8,310 nucleotides of DNA from Chloroflexota bacterium (lineage in GTDB: Bacteria; Chloroflexota; UBA4733), in the NCBI GenBank assembly GCA_023489405.1, contig JAMDCW010000018.1, positions 1 through 8,310 of the forward strand. Reading direction: 5' to 3'. The position numbers and the translations under genes were made by a program. The notes beneath the pieces are model-generated. The model was not told the origin of the DNA, searched no databases, and was given only the letters and a program-made list of their open reading frames with translations. Positions 1 to 6,011 of the stretch are shown one piece after another (the stretch's first letter is position 1; each line of letters starts with the position of its first letter).

Positions 1-1128
1 GGCCAGTACGGGATCGTGAAGGAGGCGTGTAATGGCTTGCCTGAGGGCGGCGATATCGCGGCGGGACACGAGGATGCCGTCTCTGCCGGAAGTGATGATC
101 TCTGGAAGGGCGCCGGAGGCGTAGCCGACAATGGGGAGTTTCGTGGCCATTGCCTCGATAATGACCAAACCGAACGGCTCATCCCAAGAGGGGACTGCGA
201 GGAGATCGAGCGCTTGGTAGACCGGAAGGATGTCGTGCTGGTAGTCGAGAAAGTGAACTCGCTGGGCGATATCAAAGTGTTGAGCCTGTTTTTGGAGCTC
301 TTGCGTATAACCTGGAAAGGCGGCATTCGGTGCGCCCACCAGGGCGATATGGATTGTTGCCAGGTCTGGTCCCGCTGCCGCGATGGCAGCGAGGAGATCG
401 GCGTGACCTTTATAGGGGATGCGACGGCCGATGAGACCGATGAGGAAGACGGTTGGGGGAATGCCGAGACGTGATCGCCAGTCGTAGCGCGCTTCCGGCG
501 ACCGGCGGGGGTGGAAGCGGTCGGTATCGACGGCGTTATGCACCGCTGTGAGATTTCGAGCGGGGAGACTGAGCTGCTCGATGCTCCGGCAGAGGAAATG
601 GGATACGCCGATAACGGCATCAGCATGGGCGATGGACCACCGGCTGATGCGACTGGAGCTGGCATCGATGTTGCTATGGACATGGATGATGGCTGCGCGG
701 TGAGTGAGATGAGCGGCGAGGATGGCGAGGAAAGCTTCGCGGGGCCGGTCGGTCGCGTGGAGGATGGCGATGCGATGGGTGAGTGTGTAGCGAATCATGG
801 TGTGAAGAGCGGCGGCGAGGCGTATGGGAGGCACACGGCGTGAGGAATGCTGAGGCTGCTGGGAGGGTAAGGGGAGGGTAGGCAGACCAGCAATCCGCCG
901 CGATAGGTATGAGGTTGCTGTCCTGGTGAGGGAAAAAGCGGCGTAGGACCCGGATTGCTGGAGCCCGTGGGCAAGCTGGACGTGGACGGCGACGTCGGCC
1001 TCGAGACGATCACGGGTGTTTACGAAGAGTACACGCTGTTCCGTCCGCATTGCAGCGAGGTTGCTGGTGGGAGCGGTGGTGTGCGTGCGAAAGTCTTCTG
1101 GCAAGGATGCTATGCCAGCTAGGGGCAT
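1..1128 (-). CDS. GT4-family glycosyltransferase, 3' end cut by left window edge
   Basis: This reads as a retaining GT-B glycosyltransferase of family GT4, which transfers a sugar from a nucleotide sugar to a growing glycan at the cytoplasmic face of the membrane. The frame is open from an ATG at 1128 through position 1, giving 376 codons without a stop; the C-terminus is missing. Seen: a Rossmann-like start (RVLFVNTRDRLEAD, about residues 31-44); a mid-protein AVIGVSHFLCRSIEQL segment followed by AVHNAVDTDRFHP, typical of the linker before the second domain; then LIGLIGRRIPYKGHADLL, a VHFLDYQHDI loop, and the EPFGLVIIEAMA motif, giving the EX7E pair E317/E325. The start at 1128 is preferred because AAGGAG lies 8 bases upstream; the alternative ATG at 1050 would remove 26 residues and has no Shine-Dalgarno sequence. 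It lies 97 bp downstream of the Tat-exported protein gene and may be cotranscribed with it. The sugar and acceptor cannot be told. Confidence 0.93.
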   Translation of the reverse strand, partial: MPLAGIASLPEDFRTHTTAPTSNLAAMRTEQRVLFVNTRDRLEADVAVHVQLAHGLQQSGSYAAFSLTRTATSYLSRRIAGLPTLPLPSQQPQHSSRRVPPIRLAAALHTMIRYTLTHRIAILHATDRPREAFLAILAAHLTHRAAIIHVHSNIDASSSRISRWSIAHADAVIGVSHFLCRSIEQLSLPARNLTAVHNAVDTDRFHPRRSPEARYDWRSRLGIPPTVFLIGLIGRRIPYKGHADLLAAIAAAGPDLATIHIALVGAPNAAFPGYTQELQKQAQHFDIAQRVHFLDYQHDILPVYQALDLLAVPSWDEPFGLVIIEAMATKLPIVGYASGALPEIITSGRDGILVSRRDIAALRQAITRLLHDPVLA

Positions 1129-1136
1129 TGGGGATG

Positions 1137-1142
1137 CTCCTT
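1137..1142 (-). promoter_or_regulatory. Shine-Dalgarno site of the GT4 gene
   Basis: AAGGAG on the minus strand lies 8 bases before the ATG at 1128. It decides this start over the internal ATG at 1050, which has no purine-rich sequence at the right distance. The AA overlaps an in-frame TAA that closes the frame just upstream. Confidence 0.75.
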
Positions 1143-1225
1143 ATCGTGCCTATCCACAGGGATCTCAAGAGGCGCCACGCTATGAATGGAGCACAGGGGC
1201 TGGTGACAAGGGATTTCGGGAGCAG

Positions 1226-1819
1226 CTACTGAGTGTTATAGGTGGTTGAAAGTAAGCTAAAGAGCGATTGATAGTCGCTCAGCGTTTTGCTGGAATCGCT
1301 GGCGTAGCTATTCCAGAGGTTGATCCAATAGCTGACCGGGTAGGCATAGGGCGGCGAACCCATGTAGGCGGCGTTGAGAACCGAGGTGATGATCTCGCGG
1401 GCGGCTTTATTGATGGGATCAGAACCGGTAGTGCCGGCGACAGTGCCAATTGTGGCGTTGGTAGACGTGGATGTTGGTCCCGTATAGGTAACGATGTGGT
1501 TGCTCGTGTTGGTATAGCTGGGTACGGTGTTGAAGACCGATCCCCAGGTCTCACCCCTGTAAATTGGCTGAGGGTCGACACCATTCCAGTTCGAGTCGTT
1601 TTGGAGTGACCACTTATCATAGCCACCGCCGCCGCCGAGATTGACCCAGTATCCCTGTGTTTTGCCGGTTCCTGTTGAAGCAGAGGCGGCGAGGGCGGCG
1701 GGAATACCCAGACCTGTGAGCTGTGGCTTCACGTAGGCGCTACCGATCGTCCCTGCCGTGATGATTGCTGCTCCCTTGACAAGGGTGCGGCGATCGGCAT
1801 GCTGTCGAAGGAGTTTCAT
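1226..1819 (-). CDS. Tat-exported small protein with QGYW domain, function unknown
   Basis: A 197-residue protein with a twin-arginine-like signal: R10-R11 in DRRTLVKGAA, a hydrophobic stretch at about 16-28, then YVKPQLTGLGIPAALAAS with a likely cleavage after A44 (ALA|A). The mature part has no cysteine. It opens with TQGYWVN (54-60), continues with TWGSVFNT, a Ser/Thr/Asn-rich middle (about 98-133), and REIITSVLNAAYMGS (141-155), then YPVSYWINLWNSY. This order resembles the GYWK...(L/F)...LNAA...YP...V pattern of a domain found in many exported bacterial proteins of unknown role; that match is from memory. The start at 1819 has AAGGAG 11 bases upstream; an in-frame ATG at 1870 would add 17 residues before the signal and has no Shine-Dalgarno sequence. 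It is divergent from the kinase gene and upstream of the GT4 gene. It could be a surface protein decorated or retained by the glycan made here, which is inference. Confidence 0.82.
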   Translation of the reverse strand: MKLLRQHADRRTLVKGAAIITAGTIGSAYVKPQLTGLGIPAALAASASTGTGKTQGYWVNLGGGGGYDKWSLQNDSNWNGVDPQPIYRGETWGSVFNTVPSYTNTSNHIVTYTGPTSTSTNATIGTVAGTTGSDPINKAAREIITSVLNAAYMGSPPYAYPVSYWINLWNSYASDSSKTLSDYQSLFSLLSTTYNTQ

Positions 1820-2019
1820 ATGTCGATAATCTCCTTTTATTTGCCGTCTTATCAGGTACTGCGCCAGCATCGATGTTTACTCATTGAGCGACCATAGAAA
1901 TATGGAGGATGAAGATGAATCGTAGATGACAGCATGGAGTCTCTTTTCTCCTCGATGGTATGGTAATTCAACGTTTTTGCTTGGAAGAGCGCTGGAATTC
2001 GTAGGGTGATCTCAGAGGA
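1820..2019. promoter_or_regulatory. Divergent intergenic region between Tat-exported protein and kinase genes
   Basis: This stretch must hold the promoters for both divergent genes, but I could not find a convincing -35/-10 pair on either strand. A small perfect inverted repeat, CCATA-GAAA-TATGG, sits at 1892-1905 and would form a five-pair hairpin with a GNRA loop; it may be chance. No small gene is supported: the ATG codons here open frames of only a few codons. Confidence 0.4.
1831..1836 (-). promoter_or_regulatory. Shine-Dalgarno site of the Tat-exported protein gene
   Basis: AAGGAG on the minus strand is 11 bases before the ATG at 1819. The spacing is a little long, but it supports this start over the ATG at 1870 and places the twin arginines at residues 10-11, where a Tat signal expects them. 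Confidence 0.65.
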
Positions 2020-3030
2020 ATGGAGCGGCAATTACGATCTGCTGCTGCCAGTGATACGATCTACACGGCAGCGTGGCGGTTTTTGGGTGTGTCCGTTCAG
2101 ACTGCTGCTCCTGATCGGCGCTGTATCACCGCCCTCGAACGGGGAATGGGAACGCGCTGTGCGGATGGAATGGTCAGTGAAGGCAATGCTGTCCTACGGA
2201 TTGCTGTCCGGCTTGATGAGAGGTGGCAGGAGCAAAGCTGGCTGGCGGATGTCCGGTGGCTGTGGTCGGCGCACGGCCACCGGCTTGGGCGGATTGGGGA
2301 CGATGCGGTCGTCCTGCTCGAGGGCATGGGCGTGGCTAGGCTGCTGCAGAGCGAGGGCGTGATCGATGTCTCGGGTAATGGGCGATTGGCTGAGGATACC
2401 TATGTCTTCAACGACGTACTGGTCACACCGTTGCTCCACAGTGCCATGGCGCGGTGGGGGTGGGTAGCAGTACATGCGTGTGCGATGGAGCACGTCGGCT
2501 CCGGCATACTCATCGTAGCTGCGAGCGGAGGTGGCAAGTCGACACTGGCTCTGGCACTGCTACGAGCTGGTTGGCGCTTGGTAGCGGATGATCGGGTGCT
2601 ATTGCGCGCTGATGGTGATGGTGTTGTCGCTTGGGGAACTGTCGAGCTGCCGCGAATATCACCAGGAACGTTCCATCTCTTTCCCGATCTGGCGCGCCTG
2701 GAGCGTACTGGCCGGACGAGCGGAGGGAAGTGGGAGTATGACCCGCGCATGCTCTTCGGTGACTGTGTCATCCCCTGGGTGAGGGTGGAGCACCTCGTAC
2801 TTCCGCAGATCAAGGAGACCGACGTCTCTAGTTTTCACAGGGCTGACGCCGTGGTGGTGTTAAAGGAACTGCTGGCAGCAACGGAGTTTGGTGCATACGG
2901 AGCGGCACGGTCACAAGCCTTTCAGGTGTTGAGCCAGATGGTAGCACAGAGCCGCTTATGGCACCTCCACTTTGGACGGGATGTCCAGCACATCGGGGAA
3001 CTGTTCGCCCGCTCGCCACTGACGTCCTGA
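2020..3030 (+). CDS. HPr kinase-like P-loop protein (HprK-related)
   Basis: A 336-residue protein with the C-terminal catalytic fold of HPr kinase/phosphorylase. Seen: VAVHACAM (149-156), then a P-loop AASGGGKST (167-175, K173), then GWRLVADDRVLLR (184-196), whose paired aspartates match the conserved aspartates after the P-loop in HprK. The N-terminal 140 residues match no known domain that I recognise. Proteins of this kind are not the sugar-uptake regulator; they occur beside PqqD-family and NTP_transf_5 genes in exopolysaccharide clusters and, in some lasso peptide clusters, phosphorylate the precursor peptide. The substrate here is unknown. The frame closes at a TAG at 2002-2004, so ATG 2020 is the first possible ATG. 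Its only purine-rich sequence, AGAGGA, abuts the ATG, so initiation may be weak, or a later start may be used. PqqD follows after 111 bp on the same strand. Confidence 0.86.
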   Translation: MERQLRSAAASDTIYTAAWRFLGVSVQTAAPDRRCITALERGMGTRCADGMVSEGNAVLRIAVRLDERWQEQSWLADVRWLWSAHGHRLGRIGDDAVVLLEGMGVARLLQSEGVIDVSGNGRLAEDTYVFNDVLVTPLLHSAMARWGWVAVHACAMEHVGSGILIVAASGGGKSTLALALLRAGWRLVADDRVLLRADGDGVVAWGTVELPRISPGTFHLFPDLARLERTGRTSGGKWEYDPRMLFGDCVIPWVRVEHLVLPQIKETDVSSFHRADAVVVLKELLAATEFGAYGAARSQAFQVLSQMVAQSRLWHLHFGRDVQHIGELFARSPLTS

Positions 3031-3141
3031 TGATCATGGCAGGCTTAAAACCTCACCCTACCCGCCTCTGCATACGTGGAGGGGGGCAGAGGACGGACAC
3101 GAACGTGCCAGATTTCATCATCGTGCAAGGAGGTGTAGCTG
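3031..3141 (+). other. Kinase-PqqD intergenic spacer with small inverted repeat
   Basis: The spacer has a 7-bp perfect inverted repeat, CCTCTGC at 3065-3071 and GCAGAGG at 3086-3092, with a 14-base loop. It is not followed by a T run, so it is not a classical intrinsic terminator; it could slow transcription or protect an mRNA end. I see no supported peptide gene here. The spacer ends in AAGGAGGT (3127-3134), the strong ribosome site of PqqD. Confidence 0.35.
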
Positions 3142-3426
3142 GTGAGAGAAGATTACTCCCGCCGTGGCACGGTGCGGCGTAGTGCTGTGGCCCTGGACCG
3201 TGACGTTGCCGATCAACTGGTCATCCTCAATACACAGACAGAGCAGTACTACACTGTGAATCGCGTCGGGGCAGAGATCTGGCATCTACTGGACGGCAGC
3301 AGGGACTTCGAAGCGATATTAGCAGTGTTGTGTACACGCTATGACGTGCCGGAGGAGGAGCTGCGGGCAGATCTTGGCGAGCTGCTGGATGGTTTGACAG
3401 CGCACGGACTGGTGGAGTGGATGTAG
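3142..3426 (+). CDS. PqqD-family peptide-binding protein
   Basis: A 94-residue protein, the usual length for the PqqD family, which binds the leader of a peptide precursor and presents it to a modifying enzyme. Seen: a short strand VILNTQTEQYYTVNRVG (about 28-44), the GAEIWHLLDGSRDF stretch (44-57), then a helical half with YDVPEEELRADLGELLDGL and a C-terminal GLVEW. The LN...YY.LN..G..IW.LLDG pattern is the family hallmark. The GTG start at 3142 has AAGGAGGT 7 bases upstream. It is downstream of the HPr kinase-like gene on the same strand, an arrangement known from HPr-kinase-associated PqqD systems. The partner peptide and modifying enzyme are not in the window. It ends 9 bp before the convergent GT2 gene ends. 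Confidence 0.9.
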   Translation: MREDYSRRGTVRRSAVALDRDVADQLVILNTQTEQYYTVNRVGAEIWHLLDGSRDFEAILAVLCTRYDVPEEELRADLGELLDGLTAHGLVEWM

Positions 3427-3435
3427 GGCTGGTAG

Positions 3436-4656
3436 CTAGGAATGACCTTCGCCATGGCGTTGGGTGCGCTGCCAGATGGCTACCGGCCGGAGGGCAGCTT
3501 GGAGCCATATCCACCATTTCCAGGTCATGTACAAAGGGAGGCGGAGGAGGCTACGGGAAAGTGCGGGTGGGACGTGCGCTAGTCGCAAGCCTGCAACAAC
3601 GTGGAAGAGGAGCGAAGCCACACTTGCTATGGAGAGGAGGCGTAGCAATCGGGACTGCGTCAAGAAAGAGAGGATGCTGCTGAAGAGGATGAGGCCGCTG
3701 CAAATTGATAGAGGAGCAACCAGTTGTTCTATGGCAGCCTCGATCAGCATCGGGTGGCGACGGCGTATGCTTTCCCAGATGAGGCGGGGACTTTGACGGG
3801 CGAGGAGGAGGCGACCACGCTCCCAACGTCGATTTTGACTGGCAGCGACCTGGAATGTAGAAGGCATTTCGGCACGGACAATTGCCTGGGGAACGAAATC
3901 GACGCGGATGCCTTGCTTCAGAAAGAGCATGTGCTGTTCGACATCTTCTGTCAGTCCGTGAGCTTGCCAAGGGACCCGAGCCAGGCAAGCGCGCGTGAAG
4001 GCCATGCCGTTACCGCGCAAACCGGCGGAGAGCCCCAGCCGCTTTCTCCCTAGAGGGCGAACGTAGTGGTAGAGGCTCAGGGCGAGATAGCGAAGTGCTG
4101 CTGGGGTGGAGGAGCTAGGAGCGGTGACTGTATAGTAGCTTTGGAGCGCTACGGCGCCTGTGCTAAAGGCGTCGTTCAGCCAGAGCAAGCAGCTCGCATC
4201 GATCTCACTATCAGCGTCGAGGATCAGAATAGCGTCGTTCGGATCACCGGGCTGCTCTAAGATCCATGAGATGCCAAAGTCTAGGGCGTAGCCTTTACCG
4301 ATGCGTGTTTGGTCGTGGCGCTCAAGGACGGTAGCGCCGGCGCGCCTAGCGATGAGTGCGGTGGCATCAGTGCAGTTATCGGCGACGATGACTACCTGGC
4401 GACGATGAGGGGGATAGGCAAGGTTTTCGATGCTCTCGAGAAGATGGGGAAGCGTATGCTCTTCATTATGCGCTGGTATGAGAAAGGAGAAGAGGCGTTG
4501 AGGCGTTGTGGTGGGGACTGTCGTTTCGGAGCATTCTCGTAATGCTGCTGCGGTGAGCAAAGCGAGGTAGCCGGCGGCGCCGAAGCCGTAGAAGACGAGA
4601 GGAGAGAGGAGACCTCGAATAGTGGTCCTGTCATTCTTCTCACAGGTTCGTGGCAT
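3436..4656 (-). CDS. Membrane-bound GT2-family glycosyltransferase
   Basis: A 406-residue inverting GT-A glycosyltransferase of family GT2, anchored in the membrane. Seen, counted from the ATG at 4656: an N-terminal hydrophobic segment (about 16-38); LIPAHNEEHTLPHLLESI (from 59) with the nucleotide-binding start; VIVADNCTDAT; ILILDADSEID with the DxD motif (147-149); GLRGNGMAFTR; GLTEDVEQHM with the TED catalytic aspartate (238); and QNRRWERGR (274-282), the QxxRW motif usual in processive enzymes. Two C-terminal hydrophobic segments follow (about 311-333 and 341-358). The topology resembles polysaccharide synthases of the IcaA/hyaluronan-synthase kind, though loss of chain extension cannot be excluded. 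The frame is open to 4893, but GGAGG 9 bases before ATG 4656 and the domain edge favour 4656. It is transcribed toward PqqD, divergent from WecG. Confidence 0.92.
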   Translation of the reverse strand: MPRTCEKNDRTTIRGLLSPLVFYGFGAAGYLALLTAAALRECSETTVPTTTPQRLFSFLIPAHNEEHTLPHLLESIENLAYPPHRRQVVIVADNCTDATALIARRAGATVLERHDQTRIGKGYALDFGISWILEQPGDPNDAILILDADSEIDASCLLWLNDAFSTGAVALQSYYTVTAPSSSTPAALRYLALSLYHYVRPLGRKRLGLSAGLRGNGMAFTRACLARVPWQAHGLTEDVEQHMLFLKQGIRVDFVPQAIVRAEMPSTFQVAASQNRRWERGRLLLARQSPRLIWESIRRRHPMLIEAAIEQLVAPLSICSGLILFSSILSFLTQSRLLRLLSIASVASLLFHVVAGLRLAHVPPALSRSLLRLPLYMTWKWWIWLQAALRPVAIWQRTQRHGEGHS

Positions 4657-4665
4657 TGTTTTTCG

Positions 4666-4670
4666 CCTCC
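4666..4670 (-). promoter_or_regulatory. Shine-Dalgarno site of the GT2 gene
   Basis: GGAGG on the minus strand, 9 bases before the ATG at 4656. It supports a 406-residue protein over the longer 485-residue frame, whose first 79 residues look like translated non-coding sequence. Confidence 0.7.
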
Positions 4671-5115
4671 GTGCGCATGGACATTCTACGCTGCAATTGC
4701 GATCTTGGTGATCGGCTGTCAAGCACTTTGACCTAATGGTTTCGACCGAGCTCATAGAGAGTGCGATAATGGCTAAATGTTCAGGTTGATCATTCGCCTC
4801 GTGCAGTTGCCGGTAGTGATCGTGGTGAGCTTTGTCGCGCAGCGACGGAAGCGCCGCGGCGCTATTTGCTGGCGGGAGCGACGGAGTAGACAAGCCTCCA
4901 GAGACATAAAGCCGGTCGCGGAACTAGAGAGCGGCGTGAGCGGAGAGAGGGAGAAGTCAGCCCGGTCGTGAAATTTCTCTGCAGGTCGCCCTGAGGGTGA
5001 TTCAGCGTTCCCATAGCGCTCGTAGTCCCGCTGGCTTGCGAGCGCATCCCGTGCATGCTCATTCACTTTTAGGCGTCTGCTGTTCATCGAATGCTCGGCT
5101 TCATTTCGTAGATTC

Positions 5116-5123
5116 AAGGAGGT
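5116..5123 (+). promoter_or_regulatory. Orphan Shine-Dalgarno-like AAGGAGGT
   Basis: A perfect anti-16S complement with no start codon 5-10 bases downstream. The nearest ATG (5143) is 19 bases away and opens a frame overlapping WecG out of phase; an in-frame ATT at 5132 is closed at once by TGA. WecG has its own GGAGG at 5157-5161. It may be a relic, a standby ribosome site or chance. Confidence 0.3.
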
Positions 5124-5167
5124 ATCAGGGTATTCAGCTTCGATGAGCGCCTACGAGGAGGAGAGCG

Positions 5168-5995
5168 GTGAGCACTCGCATCACCTTACTCGACGTACGT
5201 ATCGATGTGGTGGATTTGTGGGAAACGATGCAGTTCGTTCGGGAGGCGATCGCTTCGCGGCGACCACATCAGATCGTGACAGTCAACGTCGATTTTCTCA
5301 AGCTGGCACGTGGTGATACGGGATATCGCCACCTGCTGAATACGGCAGATTTGGCGGTAGCCGATGGCATGCCGCTCGTGTGGGCATCGCGTCTAATGGG
5401 GATGCCGCTACCGCAAAGAATTACCGGAATGGATCTGATGCTGGGCTGCGCGGAGCTGGCTGCTCGGGAGCAGCGCCGAATGTTTTTCCTCGGTGGTACG
5501 GAGGGAGTGGCGCATCAGGCGGCAGAGCGCCTACAGGAACGCTTCCCTGGCTTGATCATTGGCGGCGTCTATGCACCGCCGATGGGGTCATTTTCTCCTC
5601 ATGAACATGCGCGTATGGTGCGCTGTATCCGGGAAGCATGTCCCGACATGCTCTTCGTGGCCTTTGGTGCCCCGCGGCAGGATATCTGGATTCGCGAACA
5701 CATGGCAGAGCTACGTGTACCGGTAGCGGTAGGAGTTGGAGGAACATTCAACTTCCTTGCCGGCAGGGTGCGGCGTGCGCCTGTCTGGATGCAGGATACC
5801 GGATTGGAGTGGCTGTTCCGCTTGCAGCAAGAGCCTAAACGGCTGTGGCGGCGGTATTTGCTCCAAGATTTGCCGGTCTTCTTCGCTCTTCTGGCTCAAC
5901 CGAACAACGGAGAGATGGCTGGTAGGCAGCGGATAGGGCCGTCTGGACAGACAATCAGGACGGTCTCATCGCCATCATCCGGACGTTGGCATTAG
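5168..5995 (+). CDS. WecG/TagA/CpsF-family glycosyltransferase (GT26)
   Basis: A 275-residue GT26 enzyme, which adds the second sugar (such as ManNAc or ManNAcA in well-studied members) to an undecaprenyl-diphosphate-linked sugar at the inner membrane face. Seen in order: TVNVDFLKLA (38-47), LNTADLAVADGMPLVWASRL (57-76, D66), LPQRITGMDLM (81-91, R84), FFLGGTEGVAHQAAERL, FPGLIIGGVYAPP, LFVAFGAPRQDIWI (162-175, Q171), GVGGTFNFLAGRVRRAPVWM and GLEWLFRLQQEPKRLWRRYL. T38, D66, R84 and Q171 correspond to the active-site residues described for TagA. The length is slightly over the family norm because of a low-complexity tail (about 245-275). The GTG start has GGAGG 6 bases upstream. The next gene begins 16 bp after the stop and its ribosome site overlaps the stop codon, so the two are one operon. 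The sugar is not determined. Confidence 0.94.
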   Translation: MSTRITLLDVRIDVVDLWETMQFVREAIASRRPHQIVTVNVDFLKLARGDTGYRHLLNTADLAVADGMPLVWASRLMGMPLPQRITGMDLMLGCAELAAREQRRMFFLGGTEGVAHQAAERLQERFPGLIIGGVYAPPMGSFSPHEHARMVRCIREACPDMLFVAFGAPRQDIWIREHMAELRVPVAVGVGGTFNFLAGRVRRAPVWMQDTGLEWLFRLQQEPKRLWRRYLLQDLPVFFALLAQPNNGEMAGRQRIGPSGQTIRTVSSPSSGRWH

Positions 5996-6011
5996 GAGGG
6001 GGCGTCTGGCC

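Larger units (their letters stand above)
4657..5167. other. 511-bp divergent intergenic region without a convincing gene
   Basis: This gap separates the GT2 and WecG starts. Open frames of 60-115 codons exist on both strands, but none has a recognisable domain or well-placed ribosome site, and their composition is unlike the neighbours. It holds a perfect 7-bp inverted repeat, GCGCTCG at 5016-5022 and CGAGCGC at 5039-5045, and an orphan AAGGAGGT at 5116-5123. A TTGACA hexamer lies on the minus strand at 4722-4717 but its best-placed -10 (CAATTG) is poor. Promoters for both flanking genes must lie here, but I cannot place them. Confidence 0.45.

Noticed and set aside
16..843. Two plus-strand open frames of 152 and 110 codons
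   Set aside because: They lie opposite the GT4 gene, whose reading frame on the minus strand shows clear family motifs throughout.
3065..3092. Inverted repeat CCTCTGC/GCAGAGG as an intrinsic terminator after the kinase gene
   Set aside because: The loop is 14 bases and no T run follows, so it is kept only as a weak structural note.
3030..3182. Possible short peptide gene between the kinase and PqqD, reading MAGLKPHPT... with a GGGQRTDTN stretch that could look like a lasso core
   Set aside because: It has no ribosome site and lacks the YxxPxL leader and the Thr before the core. It also runs through the PqqD ribosome site and overlaps PqqD out of phase.
4694..4722. TTGACA on the minus strand as a promoter for the GT2 gene
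   Set aside because: At 17 bases spacing the -10 is CAATTG, which fits poorly. A better TAGAAT is 28 bases away, too far.
4657..4893. 79-residue N-terminal extension of the GT2 protein
   Set aside because: GGAGG precedes ATG 4656 at 9 bases. The extension has no domain and no good ribosome site, and the GT2 domain plus its hydrophobic N-segment begins after 4656.
4773..5117. A 114-codon minus-strand frame in the gap before WecG
   Set aside because: It shows no domain and no ribosome site. Its Arg/Ser-rich composition looks like translated non-coding sequence.
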